Counted from the stretch's first letter, positions 1 to 9,691 are shown. The stretch is DNA of 64,000 nt from Martelella alba (GCF_005217455.1 NZ_SZPQ01000022.1:40780-104779); one strand, 5' to 3'. Notes: generated from the letters alone by a model not told the origin. Program-made: numbers and translations.

Positions 1-1
1 C

Positions 2-346
2 AAGGCCCGGACGCACTCCACCTACGGCAATGTGGATGTTTTGCAAGCGGCCTGTCCGCAGGAAGTCTGGATCAACCCGCTGGACGCCGAAGCGCGCCAG
101 ATCCGCGACGGCGATACCGTCCGGGTATTTAACGATCGGGGCGAGCTCCGCATTAAAGCCAAAGTGACGCCGCGCATCATCCCCGGCGTCACCGCCATTG
201 GCCAAGGCGCCTGGCATCAGGCGGATATGGCCGGCGACAAGGTCGATCACGGCGGCTGTATCAATACGTTGACCACGCAACGGCCTTCGCCATTGGCTAA
301 AGGCAATCCACAGCATACCAACCTGATCCAGATCGAAAAGGTTTAG
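2..346 (+). CDS. dmsA: Dimethyl sulfoxide reductase catalytic subunit DmsA, C-terminal end (partial)
   Basis: This reading frame is open from the left edge of the window, so only the last 114 residues or so are present. It begins in the motif HSTYGN and carries the molybdopterin-dinucleotide-binding C-terminal domain of the DMSO reductase family (INPLDAEARQIRDGD, then GAWHQ and GGCINTLT). DmsA is the molybdenum-bis-MGD subunit that reduces DMSO or TMAO at the periplasmic face during anaerobic respiration. The stop lies 10 nt before dmsB, and dmsB and dmsC follow directly, so the operon order dmsABC of E. coli is kept. The catalytic and Tat-signal regions lie outside the window, so activity cannot be judged. 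Confidence 0.93.
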   Translation, partial: KARTHSTYGNVDVLQAACPQEVWINPLDAEARQIRDGDTVRVFNDRGELRIKAKVTPRIIPGVTAIGQGAWHQADMAGDKVDHGGCINTLTTQRPSPLAKGNPQHTNLIQIEKV

Positions 347-356
347 GGAGTAGCCA

Positions 357-974
357 ATGAGTACGCAATACGGTTTTTATATCGACTCCAGCCGGTGTAC
401 CGGCTGTAAAACTTGCGAGCTGGCTTGCAAGGATTACAAAAATTTGGGGCCTGACGTCAGTTTTCGCCGGATCTATGAATATGCCGGCGGCAGTTGGCAG
501 CAGGACGGTTATGGTTTCCATCAAGATGTCTTCGCCTATTATTTGTCCATATCCTGCAACCATTGCGAGGATCCCGCCTGTACCAAGGTCTGCCCCAGCG
601 GAGCGATGCACAAAGGGGAAGATGGCTTCGTGGTCGTTGATGAGGATGTCTGCATCGGGTGCCGTTACTGCCATATGGCCTGCCCTTACGGCGCGCCGCA
701 ATACAATGCCGAAAAAGGCCATATGACCAAATGCGATGGTTGCCATGAACGCGTCGCGGTGGGTCAGAAACCCATCTGTGTGGAATCCTGCCCTCTGCGG
801 GCGCTGGATTTGGCGCCCATCGCCGAACTTCGCGAAAAATACGGCGATTTGGCCGCCGTGGCGCCGTTGCCCGATCCGATGTTCACACAGCCCAACCTGG
901 TGATTAAACCCAATGCCAAAAGCCGGCCCCTCGGGGATACCACCGGTTATCTGGCCAATCCTCTGGAGGTGTAA
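357..974 (+). CDS. dmsB: Dimethyl sulfoxide reductase iron-sulfur subunit DmsB
   Basis: The 205-aa product has the same length as E. coli DmsB. It is a four-cluster ferredoxin-like electron-transfer subunit passing electrons from membrane DmsC to DmsA. Four cysteine groups are visible: CTGCKTCELAC near residue 14, CNHCEDPACTKVCP, CIGCRYCHMACPYG, and the pair CDGC / CVESCPLRAL, which together supply sixteen ligands for four [4Fe-4S] clusters. The ATG at 357 follows a GGGAG ribosome-binding site overlapping the dmsA stop region. The stop overlaps the dmsC ribosome-binding site, which indicates translational coupling. No disruption is seen. Confidence 0.96.
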   Translation: MSTQYGFYIDSSRCTGCKTCELACKDYKNLGPDVSFRRIYEYAGGSWQQDGYGFHQDVFAYYLSISCNHCEDPACTKVCPSGAMHKGEDGFVVVDEDVCIGCRYCHMACPYGAPQYNAEKGHMTKCDGCHERVAVGQKPICVESCPLRALDLAPIAELREKYGDLAAVAPLPDPMFTQPNLVIKPNAKSRPLGDTTGYLANPLEV

Positions 975-975
975 A

Positions 976-1836
976 ATGGGTAACGGATGGTCGGAATGGC
1001 CGCTGATGTTGTTTACCGTGGTTAGCCAGTGCGTCATCGGTGCCTATTTGGTGACCGCCGCGGTACTGCTGTTCGGGCGTCTGGCGGCGGATACCGCCCG
1101 CCGGCTGAACCTGGCGATGTTTTTCCTTTGGCTATTGATGGGGCTGGGCTTTATCGCTTCCATGATGCATCTTGGGTCGCCGTTGCGCGCCATGAACGCG
1201 CTCAATCGACTGGGTCATTCGGCGCTAAGCAATGAAATAGCCAGCGGTTCGCTGTTTTTCGCGCTGGGCGGCCTGTATTGGCTGGTGGCGGCGCTTAAAC
1301 GGATGCCGCCGGCGCTGGATAAGATCTGGCTGGCGGCGACGGCCGTCGCCGGGTTGGTGTTCCTGTACGCAATGGGCCAGGTCTATATGATCGATACGGT
1401 GCCGACGTGGTATACGGTGTTCACCCCGTTGGGCTTTGCGCTGACCATGTTTATCGGCGGTCCGCTGCTTGGGGCGTTGCTGCTGCAAATGGCGGGCATC
1501 CGCGGCGATCGCTGGCGTTACTTGCCGTGGGTGAGCGTGGTGGCGGTGCTGGTCAGCATCACCGCCGTCGCCATGCAATCCGCCGATCTGGCGTCCATCA
1601 ACAGTTCCGTGCAACGGGCCGCCGCCCTGATACCGGATTACAATCTGCTGATGGCCGGCCGGGTGTTTTTGCTCTTGCTCGGCCTGGCTTGCTGGCTGTT
1701 GCCCGTGATTCGCGGCAAGAACCCGCCGGTACCCAGCCTGGCCCTGGGCATGTTGCTGGTACTGGGCGGCGAGCTTATCGGCCGAGCGGTCTTCTACGGT
1801 CTGCATATGACCGCGGGAATGGCTATCGCCAGTTAG
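976..1836 (+). CDS. dmsC: Dimethyl sulfoxide reductase membrane anchor DmsC
   Basis: The 286-aa polytopic membrane protein closely matches the length of E. coli DmsC (287 aa). It anchors the DmsAB dimer and oxidises menaquinol. The start at 976 (MGNGWSEWPLMLFTV) was chosen over an in-frame upstream ATG at 913 because GGAGG lies at 965-969 with 6-nt spacing, and because this gives the family length. About eight hydrophobic segments run through the protein. MHLGSPLRAMNAL near residue 58 is the conserved loop of the NrfD/DmsC family. It is the last gene of the dms operon; no strong terminator was seen in the 98 bp that follow. Confidence 0.94.
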   Translation: MGNGWSEWPLMLFTVVSQCVIGAYLVTAAVLLFGRLAADTARRLNLAMFFLWLLMGLGFIASMMHLGSPLRAMNALNRLGHSALSNEIASGSLFFALGGLYWLVAALKRMPPALDKIWLAATAVAGLVFLYAMGQVYMIDTVPTWYTVFTPLGFALTMFIGGPLLGALLLQMAGIRGDRWRYLPWVSVVAVLVSITAVAMQSADLASINSSVQRAAALIPDYNLLMAGRVFLLLLGLACWLLPVIRGKNPPVPSLALGMLLVLGGELIGRAVFYGLHMTAGMAIAS

Positions 1837-1934
1837 GCACAGGGACAACGATGTGGCCTGAGCGGGGAAAGCCGGTAAAGCGGCGGCCGGGGATTCAACG
1901 AGGGTATGGGGCCGTTCCCGAGCGAAGCGGCGTT

Positions 1935-2723
1935 TCAGACTTGCCGCACCATCAGGCCCTCGATATCCCTGGGTCCCTCGTAGCGCGCCGTTTCATGCAA
2001 CACCAGAACGCATTGCGGCGCGTCGAAATTGATTTCCCGCAATACCGCGCCGGCGCGCAAAACCACCAGTTGCTTTTCCTCCGGCTCGGCAATCGCGCCC
2101 CGCTCAACCTGCTGGGGGGACGCGTCCTTGACGGAACGCAGGATCACCCGGCGGATAAAGGTATTGTCGCCGATAATCAACTGATTGCCTGATGTTTTCA
2201 GCAACCCGTCGATACGGGCGTTTTTAATAAAGAAGCGGGATGCGTCATCAACAAAGACATCACCGAGGATATGGCTGCCCCGGCGAAGGTCCACCCGCCC
2301 CCCATGTGACTGCACATTTTTGGCCAACACATTGATAAGCGCGATATTGCCGTTTATCGCCCTGATGTTGCGGATATCCCGGATCATTTTGTCCGCGCGA
2401 TGACTGGTGATGAATTCAGAGTCCTGTTTTATCTTGATGCCGCCATTAAGGGACCAAACGTCGCCTTCCACCGTGACATTCGATAACTTCATTTGTCTGT
2501 TGCAGCATTTTACCAGGCTATACTTGTTCGCCATTGATCGCAGCACCCGGGTGTTCCGCAGGTACAGCGCTCCGTCGGTGACTTCTATATTCCCCATGAT
2601 GAGCTGATTCTCCGTGGAGTAATTCGAACCGATACTCGTAATATCGCCAAGGGTGAGCTTGGGCGGCGAGCGACCTCCGCCCGTCCGGCTGGTTTCAATC
2701 GGGTTGTTGTCTAGCGGCAACAT
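1935..2723 (-). CDS. Unknown protein with beta-solenoid-like repeats
   Basis: This encodes 262 aa that I do not recognise. The sequence is a run of short beta-strand-like stretches ending in G-N/D turns (for example GDVWSLNGGIKIKQ, NGNIALINVLAKNV, GDVFVDDASRFFIKNARIDG). That pattern is typical of right-handed beta-helix or bactofilin-like solenoids. No signal peptide or membrane segment is obvious. The start at 2723 was preferred to an upstream in-frame ATG at 2768 because AAGGTG lies 4 nt before it. An 8-bp perfect inverted repeat (TAAGGCAC / GTGCCTTA) covers 2723-2760, partly over the ribosome-binding site. A polysaccharide-acting or secreted role is possible but unsupported. Confidence 0.6.
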   Translation of the reverse strand: MLPLDNNPIETSRTGGGRSPPKLTLGDITSIGSNYSTENQLIMGNIEVTDGALYLRNTRVLRSMANKYSLVKCCNRQMKLSNVTVEGDVWSLNGGIKIKQDSEFITSHRADKMIRDIRNIRAINGNIALINVLAKNVQSHGGRVDLRRGSHILGDVFVDDASRFFIKNARIDGLLKTSGNQLIIGDNTFIRRVILRSVKDASPQQVERGAIAEPEEKQLVVLRAGAVLREINFDAPQCVLVLHETARYEGPRDIEGLMVRQV

Positions 2724-2760
2724 AAGGCACCTTGTGGTTGTCGGAACGTGAAGTGCCTTA
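2723..2760 (-). promoter_or_regulatory. Inverted repeat over the translation start of the beta-solenoid gene
   Basis: TAAGGCAC (2723-2730) and GTGCCTTA (2753-2760) are perfectly complementary with a 22-nt loop. In the transcript, one arm would contain the AAGGTG ribosome-binding site and touch the start codon. The element could therefore be a translation-controlling stem-loop or a protein-binding site. This is read from sequence only. Confidence 0.4.
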
Positions 2761-2775
2761 TTTAACATGGGCTAA

Positions 2776-3870
2776 TTAAATGCCGGATAACCCGGCGTCA
2801 TGTTTTTCTTTATCAAGTAGTTGCCGTTTTCGTTCAACGCCCCAGCGATAACCGGATAACCCGCCATCGCTGCGCACCACCCGATGGCAGGGTATGGCCA
2901 CGGCCAGTATGTTGGCGGCACAAGCCCCGGCGACGGCCCGCACGGCCTCGGGCGCGCCGATGCGCTGAGCCACCTCGCGGTAGCTCAGTGTTTCGCCGGG
3001 GGGAATGGCGAGCAGCGCCAGCCATACCCGTTGCTGAAAGGCGGTGCCGCGGATATCCAATGGCAGATGCAGTCCCAGGCGCGGCGTATCCACGAAACCG
3101 ACGACTTGGGATATCTGGTTATTGAACACCGGATCATCGCCGGCCAATCGGGCATGGGGAAATTTGTCCTGTAACGCTTCCGTCAGCGCCTGGGGATCGT
3201 CCCCCAACAGAATGGCGCAGATCCCCCGCGCGCTGCGCGCCACCAGAATGGCCCCCAGCGAGCACTGGCCGACCGCGAACAGGATGTCCGTGTCCCGTCC
3301 GCCGGCCCGGTATGCCCCCGGCGTCATACCGAGCAACGCTTCGGACTGGTGATAGACCTGCCCCGCGGAAGGATAGCCGGCGCTGAGAATGGCGTCGGTC
3401 ACCGACCCCTGATGTTCCAACGCTTGTCGCAAGCGCCGGTGGCGGCAGGCAGAGGCATAGCGCCGGGGCGTCAAACCGGTCAGATTTTTAAACAGGCGGT
3501 GGCAATGATACGGACTCAGTCCGGCTTGTCCGGCGATCTCCGCCAGGGTAGGCGTATGGGCCGCCTGCTCAATGTAGCGACAGGCGAGGGCGATTTTCGC
3601 CGCCTGCTCGTCGGCCAGCGACGGCCTCCCTTGGCGGCAGCGTTTGCAGGGCCGGAAGCCGGCTTGCTCGGCGGCGGCGGCGTCGGGAAAATACCGGACA
3701 TTCTCCGGCCGCGGCCGACGTGAAGGACAAGACGGCGCGCAATAGACGCCGGTGGTTTTCACGCCATACACAAATTGGCCGTCGGCCGCCTTGTCGCGGT
3801 TGGCTATTGCCTGCCAGCGCGGGTCTGTTATCGGGCTTGTCATAGGAACGGTTTCAACGTTTCGCATCAT
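2776..3870 (-). CDS. ada: Ada: bifunctional DNA repair methyltransferase and transcriptional regulator
   Basis: The 364-aa protein is slightly longer than E. coli Ada (354 aa). The N-terminal domain has the zinc and methyl-acceptor cysteines in order (C44, C48, then C75 and C78; motif CAPSCPSRRPRPENVRYF). C44 is the expected acceptor for methylphosphotriesters. An AraC-type helix-turn-helix follows (EIAGQAGLSPYHCHRLFKNL). The C-terminal O6-methylguanine methyltransferase domain carries the active-site PCHRV, with the cysteine near residue 328. A strong AGGAGG lies just upstream of two consecutive ATG codons; by spacing the second (3867) may be the true start. It is a single gene between the beta-solenoid gene and the dar cluster. 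No alkB follows. Confidence 0.95.
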   Translation of the reverse strand: MMRNVETVPMTSPITDPRWQAIANRDKAADGQFVYGVKTTGVYCAPSCPSRRPRPENVRYFPDAAAAEQAGFRPCKRCRQGRPSLADEQAAKIALACRYIEQAAHTPTLAEIAGQAGLSPYHCHRLFKNLTGLTPRRYASACRHRRLRQALEHQGSVTDAILSAGYPSAGQVYHQSEALLGMTPGAYRAGGRDTDILFAVGQCSLGAILVARSARGICAILLGDDPQALTEALQDKFPHARLAGDDPVFNNQISQVVGFVDTPRLGLHLPLDIRGTAFQQRVWLALLAIPPGETLSYREVAQRIGAPEAVRAVAGACAANILAVAIPCHRVVRSDGGLSGYRWGVERKRQLLDKEKHDAGLSGI

Positions 3871-3980
3871 CGGTCCTCCTTAGCATATCGCCATGGCCGG
3901 CATTCGGCCAGGCAGGCGTTCAGGGTGGCATGACGCGAAACGTTGGAATAGGCCGAACCTTGCTTTTTAATTCGCGGACA

Positions 3981-5306
3981 TCATCCGGCCTGCGGCGGCG
4001 CGGCGCCGTCGAGACACCGTTCAATGGTGGCGAGCAGCCGGCCCGTCCCGCAACAGCGGTCATCATAACCGGGCACATGTCGACGATTAATAACCCGATC
4101 ATGAGGGCAACCGCCGTGACAAATGGAAAACCAGCGACAATCTCGCATTTTCTCCATCGCCCGCCGTTCTTCCTCCAGCGCCATCCGGTTGTGGCCCGAA
4201 CGCGCGAGCAAGGTGGATAAATCCGTCTCCAATAGCGATCCGTACAGGCTGCCGCTATCGCCCACATATTTGTCGCAAGGGGAAACATAACCGTTGGGCT
4301 CCAGGGTTATCACCTCCTGGGAGCAATTACCAGCCCAGTAACAGGCGGAAGGCGGGGTGGCGGGGTCGCCGAGGGCGCGGATAAAGTCGCTGAACAGCCG
4401 GATTCGCAGCCGACCACGATATTCCCCCCACCACAGGACAAACGCCTTGGATAAAAAGCCGATGTAGTCGGCATAGCTGATATAACCCGCGCCAACCTCG
4501 CCGCCGGCGGGGATCCGGTTGTCAGGAACAATGTTGAGAAACTCAATATCGGTCAAGTCAATGGCGCAGAAGTAGTCGAACATTTCCCGCAAATCCGTCG
4601 CATAGACCTCGCTATCCACGACAATCAGCGCGCCGTAAGGGATATCATAGCGACGCAAGCGCCGTATGCCGCGCGCCACCCGTTCCGACGTCCCCCTTCC
4701 CCGGTAATCGACCCGCCGCCGGTCATGAATATGCGGCACACCGTCAAGGCTGATGCCCACTGGCATGCCAATGCCTTTAAGGAAGATCAGCCATTCGTCG
4801 GAGATATTGACTGCGTTGGACTGCATGGCGTTGGTAATAATCTGATCCGACCGCTTAAATTTCTGCTGTAGCCAGATGAGTTTTTTGAAAAAAGCCGGCT
4901 TGAGCAGCGTGACTTCGCCGCCATGCCAGACAAATTCGAAACGGCGGATATTGGGGATGGCCAGGATTCGCCGAACGGCGTGCGCCAGGGTACGGAATGT
5001 CAATACCTGGTTGGGGCCTTCCGCCCAGGAGTGGCAATAAGTACAGCGCAAATTGCAATGCCGGGTGGCCTTGAGCACCACGATAAGCTTGCCCGCGTTG
5101 ACGGACCGCGCGGTAATATCCCGCTCTCGCGCCTCGTGATATCGCCGCAACTCATCCGGTGAGAGGATTTTTTCCGCCGGGATGCAGCCGATGAGATAAG
5201 CGCTGATTTGCCCGTAGTCTTGTTGGGCGAGCTGGCGGAAATCCTGCGGTTCGAGATGATCAAAACCGTCATCCGCTATTTGCGTCACGGGTATGAGTCC
5301 ATTCAT
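3981..5306 (-). CDS. darE: Radical SAM/SPASM darobactin maturase DarE
   Basis: The 441-aa radical SAM enzyme has the cluster-binding CNLRCTYC motif (C84, C88, C91) for the SAM-cleaving [4Fe-4S] centre. The C-terminal SPASM region is rich in cysteine (C322, C328, C344, C390, C396, C400, C418, C419) for auxiliary clusters. In the known dar pathway DarE forms both crosslinks of darobactin on the precursor: a Trp-O-Trp ether between core residues 1 and 3, and a Trp-Lys carbon-carbon bond between residues 3 and 5. It is the last gene of a five-gene set on this strand, 16 nt after darD, with AGGAAGG 6 nt before the ATG. The assignment rests on domain content plus the WNWSKAF precursor in the same cluster. 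Confidence 0.9.
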   Translation of the reverse strand: MNGLIPVTQIADDGFDHLEPQDFRQLAQQDYGQISAYLIGCIPAEKILSPDELRRYHEARERDITARSVNAGKLIVVLKATRHCNLRCTYCHSWAEGPNQVLTFRTLAHAVRRILAIPNIRRFEFVWHGGEVTLLKPAFFKKLIWLQQKFKRSDQIITNAMQSNAVNISDEWLIFLKGIGMPVGISLDGVPHIHDRRRVDYRGRGTSERVARGIRRLRRYDIPYGALIVVDSEVYATDLREMFDYFCAIDLTDIEFLNIVPDNRIPAGGEVGAGYISYADYIGFLSKAFVLWWGEYRGRLRIRLFSDFIRALGDPATPPSACYWAGNCSQEVITLEPNGYVSPCDKYVGDSGSLYGSLLETDLSTLLARSGHNRMALEEERRAMEKMRDCRWFSICHGGCPHDRVINRRHVPGYDDRCCGTGRLLATIERCLDGAAPPQAG

Positions 5307-5322
5307 TCGCTACCTTCCTGTG

Positions 5323-5988
5323 TTAATTTCCGTCGAGGCGACCGTCCCTCATGGTCAGAACCCGGCCGGCATAGCTCGATGCCTCCTGGGAGTGTGTCAC
5401 CATGACCACCGTCGTCCCCTGGCTGTTAATCTGTTTGAGTTGCTCCAGCACCTCCCGGCTATTTTTGCTATCGAGGTTGCCGGTGGGTTCATCGGCCAGA
5501 ATCAATGCCGGCCGCGAGACCATCGCCCGGGCAATGGCCACCCGCTGTTGCTGACCGCCGGACAACTGCGCCGGATAGTGTTCGGCCCGCCCGGCGATAC
5601 CGAACGTATCCAGGGTCCTGGCGACCCGCGCCTTGCGCTCCGCTTTCGGCACATTGCGATAAATCAGCGGCAACGCCACGTTTTCCGTTACCGTCATATG
5701 CGATATCAAGTTGAATGATTGGAATATATATCCCACCAGCCGGCGCCGCAGCGCAATCTTCTGAGAGTAGCGCAGTGGCTGGACGGCGATGCCATCCAGG
5801 GTGAACTGGCCCTCGTCCAGCTTTTCGAACAAGCCCAGGACATTGAGCAGGGTGGATTTACCCGAGCCGGAAGGCCCCATGACCGACAAGAATTCCCCGG
5901 CGCCAACCGCCAGGTTGATGTCGTTTAGCGCCAGCGTTTTGATGGTTTTGGTGAGATAGCATTTTGCGGCATGTTCCAGTTTTATCAT
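5323..5988 (-). CDS. darD: ABC transporter ATP-binding protein DarD
   Basis: The 221-aa ATPase belongs to the MacB/LolD class. Walker A is GPSGSGKST (residues 38-46), the Q-loop is FQSFNL, the signature is [14 protein letters not shown] (from residue 142), and Walker B is [12 protein letters not shown]. The start at 5988 ([11 protein letters not shown]) was chosen over an ATG at 6027: it begins 1 nt after the darC stop (TGA C ATG) and gives the family length. It is expected to power the tripartite exporter made with the permease DarB and the adaptor DarC, moving mature darobactin across the envelope. In known dar operons the ATPase likewise lies between the HlyD-like gene and darE. Confidence 0.9.
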   Translation of the reverse strand: MIKLEHAAKCYLTKTIKTLALNDINLAVGAGEFLSVMGPSGSGKSTLLNVLGLFEKLDEGQFTLDGIAVQPLRYSQKIALRRRLVGYIFQSFNLISHMTVTENVALPLIYRNVPKAERKARVARTLDTFGIAGRAEHYPAQLSGGQQQRVAIARAMVSRPALILADEPTGNLDSKNSREVLEQLKQINSQGTTVVMVTHSQEASSYAGRVLTMRDGRLDGN

Positions 5989-5989
5989 G

Positions 5990-7249
5990 TCAATCGAACT
6001 CGATAATGTTGGATTTTTCATAGTCATTGTCAGCGAAAGTGACCACTTGCTGCCCCTCGGTCAGCCCGCCGACGATTTCTGTTTCCTGCGCCCCTTGCCG
6101 CTTGATTTTCACCGGCGATTTCAGCGCCCGGCGGGATTTTGCATCGTAGATGTACACTTTGGCCTGGCCGTCCTGGAAGAATATCGCTTCCGATGGCGCC
6201 AGCAGCGCATGTCGCGATGTCCCCAGGGAAACGTGCAAATCAATGGACTGGCCGCGTTTCAGGGCGATTTGCCGGGGTTCGCTCATTCGTAGCCTGGCTT
6301 TGAATTTACCGTTGTCCACCACGGGCGAGACCGATTCGATGATAAGCGGGATCCTGACGCCGCCCGCTTCGGCCATGACGCTCACTTTGGGTTGAATTTT
6401 GTCCAGGTAATACTCGCTGAAGGCGGCTTCGAAGTAATAGGAATGCAGGTTGTCGACAATGGTTATCTTTTCGCCGGGTTTGATTTGCTGGCCTATTTTG
6501 ATATCCAGGGCCGTGAGCGTGCCTTCTATGGGGGAAACGATGGTCAGTTGCTCCAGGCCGCCTTTGATCAGATTAACCAGGTTGCCGAGACGCTTGATGG
6601 ATTCGTCGATTTCATGGTACTGATGCGGCAGGATACTCTCCTGTTGCGCATTATGTTCCGACAGGATGGCGCAGGTCCGTTGCCAATAGGCCAGTTCGTC
6701 CAATCGATCTTCATAGACGGCCTTCTCGATAATGGATTTTTCATAAAGCTTCTTGTTACGGTGAATTTCCCTCTTGGTTTTCAGCAGGTTGTAGCCGGAT
6801 TTTTCCAGCTCGACCTTGGTGTCGCGGCTGTTCTTTTCCAGTAGCATCCGCATATTGCGCAGGTTGTTGATTTGTTCGGTGGCGTCGGCGATGCGCGAGG
6901 TGACCTGCAAAACGAAGTCATAGTTGGACAATCGGGCGATCACCTCGCCCTGGGTAACATAATCCGACGGCGCCTTGAGAATTTCCGTGACCTTGCCGCC
7001 GCGCTCGGAAGAAACGATAACGCTTTCGCTGGGTATGGCAACCGCGCGGGTGACCAGCGTGTCGGTATGCGGGCCCCGCTTGACGGTGTGGAATTTGGCG
7101 CTCGCCGCCGGAACCCGAAGAAAATCATCGGCGACCGCCAGCCTGTATAACATGACGCACAACGCCAGAAACACCGCCAGCGCGCCCCAGGCCAGCCATT
7201 TGGCGCGCAAATGCACAGAGGGCGTTTTTTTCTCCAGTTTGACATCCAT
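5990..7249 (-). CDS. darC: HlyD-family periplasmic adaptor subunit DarC
   Basis: The 419-aa membrane-fusion protein has one N-terminal membrane segment (WLAWGALAVFLALCVMLYR, about residues 19-37) and a lipoyl-like half (KVTEILKAPSDYVTQGEVIARL). A long coiled-coil hairpin of about 150 residues follows, then the second lipoyl half and beta-barrel (IVSPIEGTLTALDIKIGQQIKPGE). This is the MacA/HlyD architecture. The start at 7249 was chosen because its ATG overlaps the darB stop (TAATG), a coupling signal; a longer in-frame start at 7432 would lie deep inside darB. It should join the inner-membrane DarB-DarD pump to an outer-membrane channel such as TolC, which is not encoded here. Confidence 0.88.
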   Translation of the reverse strand: MDVKLEKKTPSVHLRAKWLAWGALAVFLALCVMLYRLAVADDFLRVPAASAKFHTVKRGPHTDTLVTRAVAIPSESVIVSSERGGKVTEILKAPSDYVTQGEVIARLSNYDFVLQVTSRIADATEQINNLRNMRMLLEKNSRDTKVELEKSGYNLLKTKREIHRNKKLYEKSIIEKAVYEDRLDELAYWQRTCAILSEHNAQQESILPHQYHEIDESIKRLGNLVNLIKGGLEQLTIVSPIEGTLTALDIKIGQQIKPGEKITIVDNLHSYYFEAAFSEYYLDKIQPKVSVMAEAGGVRIPLIIESVSPVVDNGKFKARLRMSEPRQIALKRGQSIDLHVSLGTSRHALLAPSEAIFFQDGQAKVYIYDAKSRRALKSPVKIKRQGAQETEIVGGLTEGQQVVTFADNDYEKSNIIEFD

Positions 7250-9666
7250 TACGCCATCTCCGGCCGGCGGCGTCCCGAACCATACCGGCCCCCGCCTATC
7301 AGTAATGACAAGGTCATCACCGCGGCGACGGCCAGCACCAATAGCAACAGGGCGGCCAGCGCATAGGTATAGGTCAGGCCGGTCACCGCATCGTATTGGC
7401 CAAGCCAGCGATGTAACAGCCACAGGCCGCATACAAAGGCGGCGGCGGCGGAAACCAGCAGCGGCGGCATATTTTGCCGCAAGAAAAACGCCACGCTGGT
7501 ATAAACCGAACCCCCGACCGCTTCCATGATTTTCAGGGTTCTGTTCAACCGACCCGCTTCGGAGATACCGATAATCACGGCGCTCGACAGCATCAATAAC
7601 AGGGAGAGCCCCGCCACCAGCCTGATAATGGCAAGGATCAACAAACTGTTCCGGTAATGGGCCCGATGAAGCTCGTCCACGGAGCGTATCTGCCCGTCAG
7701 AAACGCCGTATTCGTTAAGCACCGCCGTTATCTGGGCTCTTTGACGGGTGGAGGGGTATCTCACCGCGCCGTATTTCTCCGGATTGTCGTTGATAAAAAC
7801 CATCAGCGGCTGCGGGATCCGGCTACGTTCGCCCAGGTAGAAATTATCCACGACCCGCAATACCCGCAGGGACTTTTTCATGCCGTCCAGGTCGATATAA
7901 AACGGCGTATTCAGCACTTCGTCATAAGACGATAACCCCATCAGGCCAAGAAAGGCCCGGGTGACGATGACATGGCAGATGGACGGGTCCTGGCTTTCCA
8001 ATAGGGCGTTTTCCGCGCCGGCCAGCGTATCCAGCCCCCACACTTGCGCAAAATAGCGATCGGCGGAGAACGCGTTAATCGACACGAATTGGTCTTGCGC
8101 CTGTTGCCTGGCATGTTGCACCGTCAGCACCGTGCGCGACATGTCGAACGGCCGCCAACTGCTTAGCGCGAAATCGGACGTGCCGGCGCGCTCCTTTAGC
8201 CGGTTTTGCAATCCGCGCAGCGTTGCCGGAGATTGAAGTTGTTCGTTGACCACGAAAGTCAGCAGGTTTTTCCGCTCATAGCCGAAATCGGCGTCCAGCA
8301 GATAATGGTTTTGCACCATGACCCCCGCCCAAAGGTAAACCATGACGCCGCAAGCCAGCAATTGCAGGGTGAGCGAGAGTTTATTGAGATAAAATGAGGC
8401 GGCGGTCTCATAGCGGCGATCGCCCCGCTCGTTCCTGGCTGAAAACACGAAAAAGCGCAGATACGCCCACTGGCAGAAACCGATAATAAGACCGATCATG
8501 GCCGCCGCCAGCAGAAACACCGCCAATCGCCGCCAGAAGGAAAACGGATGCAGCATGGCGGCCACCTGTCCGGACGCCATCGCGCCAACGCCCAGAATGA
8601 CGGCGGCCAGGGCGGCGATACACAGGAATTGGGGCAGCATGATGGCCCGGTATTCGGCGCGTATCTGCCCGTCGGACGCGCCGACGCAGCGTTTGATATG
8701 CAGGCTGGGCCGTTTCGCGGCATTGACGATGTTATTGATGCTCATGAAATTCACCGCGACGGTCAGCAGCACGAAAAGCGCCGCGCCGTAGAGGGTATGG
8801 AGCAGCGGCCGGGAAATCACCCTGGCCGGTTCATCGGGATAGCCGCCGTCATAATGCATATCCCGGACATCTCTGGCGCTGAAATGCAAGAATTCCCCCG
8901 GCGTGAAGGGCGCCCCCGGCAGTTGCGGGGCGTAGCGCTCCACCAGCCGGTCCAGCAGGCGGTTATCAAGGGTTTTACCCGCCGCCGTATGCGCGAAGGC
9001 CAGCACATGGGTATCGTACCAATCGTTCCGTTTATCGTTATAGCCCTCCACCAGCCAGGGCGAAAACGCGATCACCGCCGGCAGACTCAGGCTGCTGTCG
9101 TCGCGGGGGGCGACCACGGCCTTGATGACATAGCGCCCGTGGGCGCCTAAATCAAGCGTTTTGCCTTGCGGCGATGACAGGCCGAGATACTGGCGGTTGA
9201 ACTCCGGCGTGATGTAGATTTCATTTGCCGCAAGCGGAGCAAGGGACTGCCGGTAGGGATTGATATGCCGGAGAAAACCCGGACTGACCGCGTAAATCTC
9301 CGCGCCCGACGCCACCCGCCCTTCGCTGCGCACGGCGACCGACAGCCGGAAGGCATAATCGACATTGTCGATGCCCGGTTCGTTTTGCAGCGCGGTCACT
9401 AAAGGCAGGGGCGCCATAGCCGACCGGACGCGCTCGCCATTGGGCAACCGGAATTGCGATTCCAGTCGATAAAGATGGCGATGATCGGGATAATAGCGAT
9501 CAGTATTATAGTCTGCAATGAATAATATTAACGACAAAAACGTCGTGGCTAAACCGATAGCGCTAATAATGATCCCAAGTATCATCGCCATGGGATTCAA
9601 TTTTATGTCATGGCAAAATTCATTAAGCAGCATCGGCGAATTATCCCGATATCCGGTGATGATCAT
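7249..9666 (-). CDS. darB: FtsX/MacB-type ABC exporter permease DarB
   Basis: The 805-aa permease has two FtsX-like halves. One membrane helix lies near the N-terminus, followed by a large periplasmic region. Three helices then follow (from about residue 290), a helix near residue 430, a second periplasmic domain, and three C-terminal helices. Two copies of the FtsX signature region can be read (RCVGASDGQIRAEY and MEAVGGSVYTSVAFF). The length matches two-module MacB-like permeases and DarB of known darobactin operons. The exact start is uncertain: ATG codons at 9666 and 9633 (MLLNEFCHDIKLN) both lack a strong ribosome-binding site, and the second fits the family better. The stop overlaps the darC start. 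Confidence 0.87.
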   Translation of the reverse strand: MIITGYRDNSPMLLNEFCHDIKLNPMAMILGIIISAIGLATTFLSLILFIADYNTDRYYPDHRHLYRLESQFRLPNGERVRSAMAPLPLVTALQNEPGIDNVDYAFRLSVAVRSEGRVASGAEIYAVSPGFLRHINPYRQSLAPLAANEIYITPEFNRQYLGLSSPQGKTLDLGAHGRYVIKAVVAPRDDSSLSLPAVIAFSPWLVEGYNDKRNDWYDTHVLAFAHTAAGKTLDNRLLDRLVERYAPQLPGAPFTPGEFLHFSARDVRDMHYDGGYPDEPARVISRPLLHTLYGAALFVLLTVAVNFMSINNIVNAAKRPSLHIKRCVGASDGQIRAEYRAIMLPQFLCIAALAAVILGVGAMASGQVAAMLHPFSFWRRLAVFLLAAAMIGLIIGFCQWAYLRFFVFSARNERGDRRYETAASFYLNKLSLTLQLLACGVMVYLWAGVMVQNHYLLDADFGYERKNLLTFVVNEQLQSPATLRGLQNRLKERAGTSDFALSSWRPFDMSRTVLTVQHARQQAQDQFVSINAFSADRYFAQVWGLDTLAGAENALLESQDPSICHVIVTRAFLGLMGLSSYDEVLNTPFYIDLDGMKKSLRVLRVVDNFYLGERSRIPQPLMVFINDNPEKYGAVRYPSTRQRAQITAVLNEYGVSDGQIRSVDELHRAHYRNSLLILAIIRLVAGLSLLLMLSSAVIIGISEAGRLNRTLKIMEAVGGSVYTSVAFFLRQNMPPLLVSAAAAFVCGLWLLHRWLGQYDAVTGLTYTYALAALLLLVLAVAAVMTLSLLIGGGRYGSGRRRPEMA

Positions 9667-9691
9667 TTCCGAGAAGGAGTTGATACTTGCT

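Noticed and set aside
297..1848. Long frames antisense to dmsB and dmsC
   Set aside because: They lie wholly opposite strong dms genes and have no ribosome-binding site or family features; GC-rich codon bias produces such frames.
8548..9150. 200-codon frame antisense to darB
   Set aside because: Shadow of a GC-rich coding sequence; the opposite strand is a clear two-module permease with overlapping operon neighbours.
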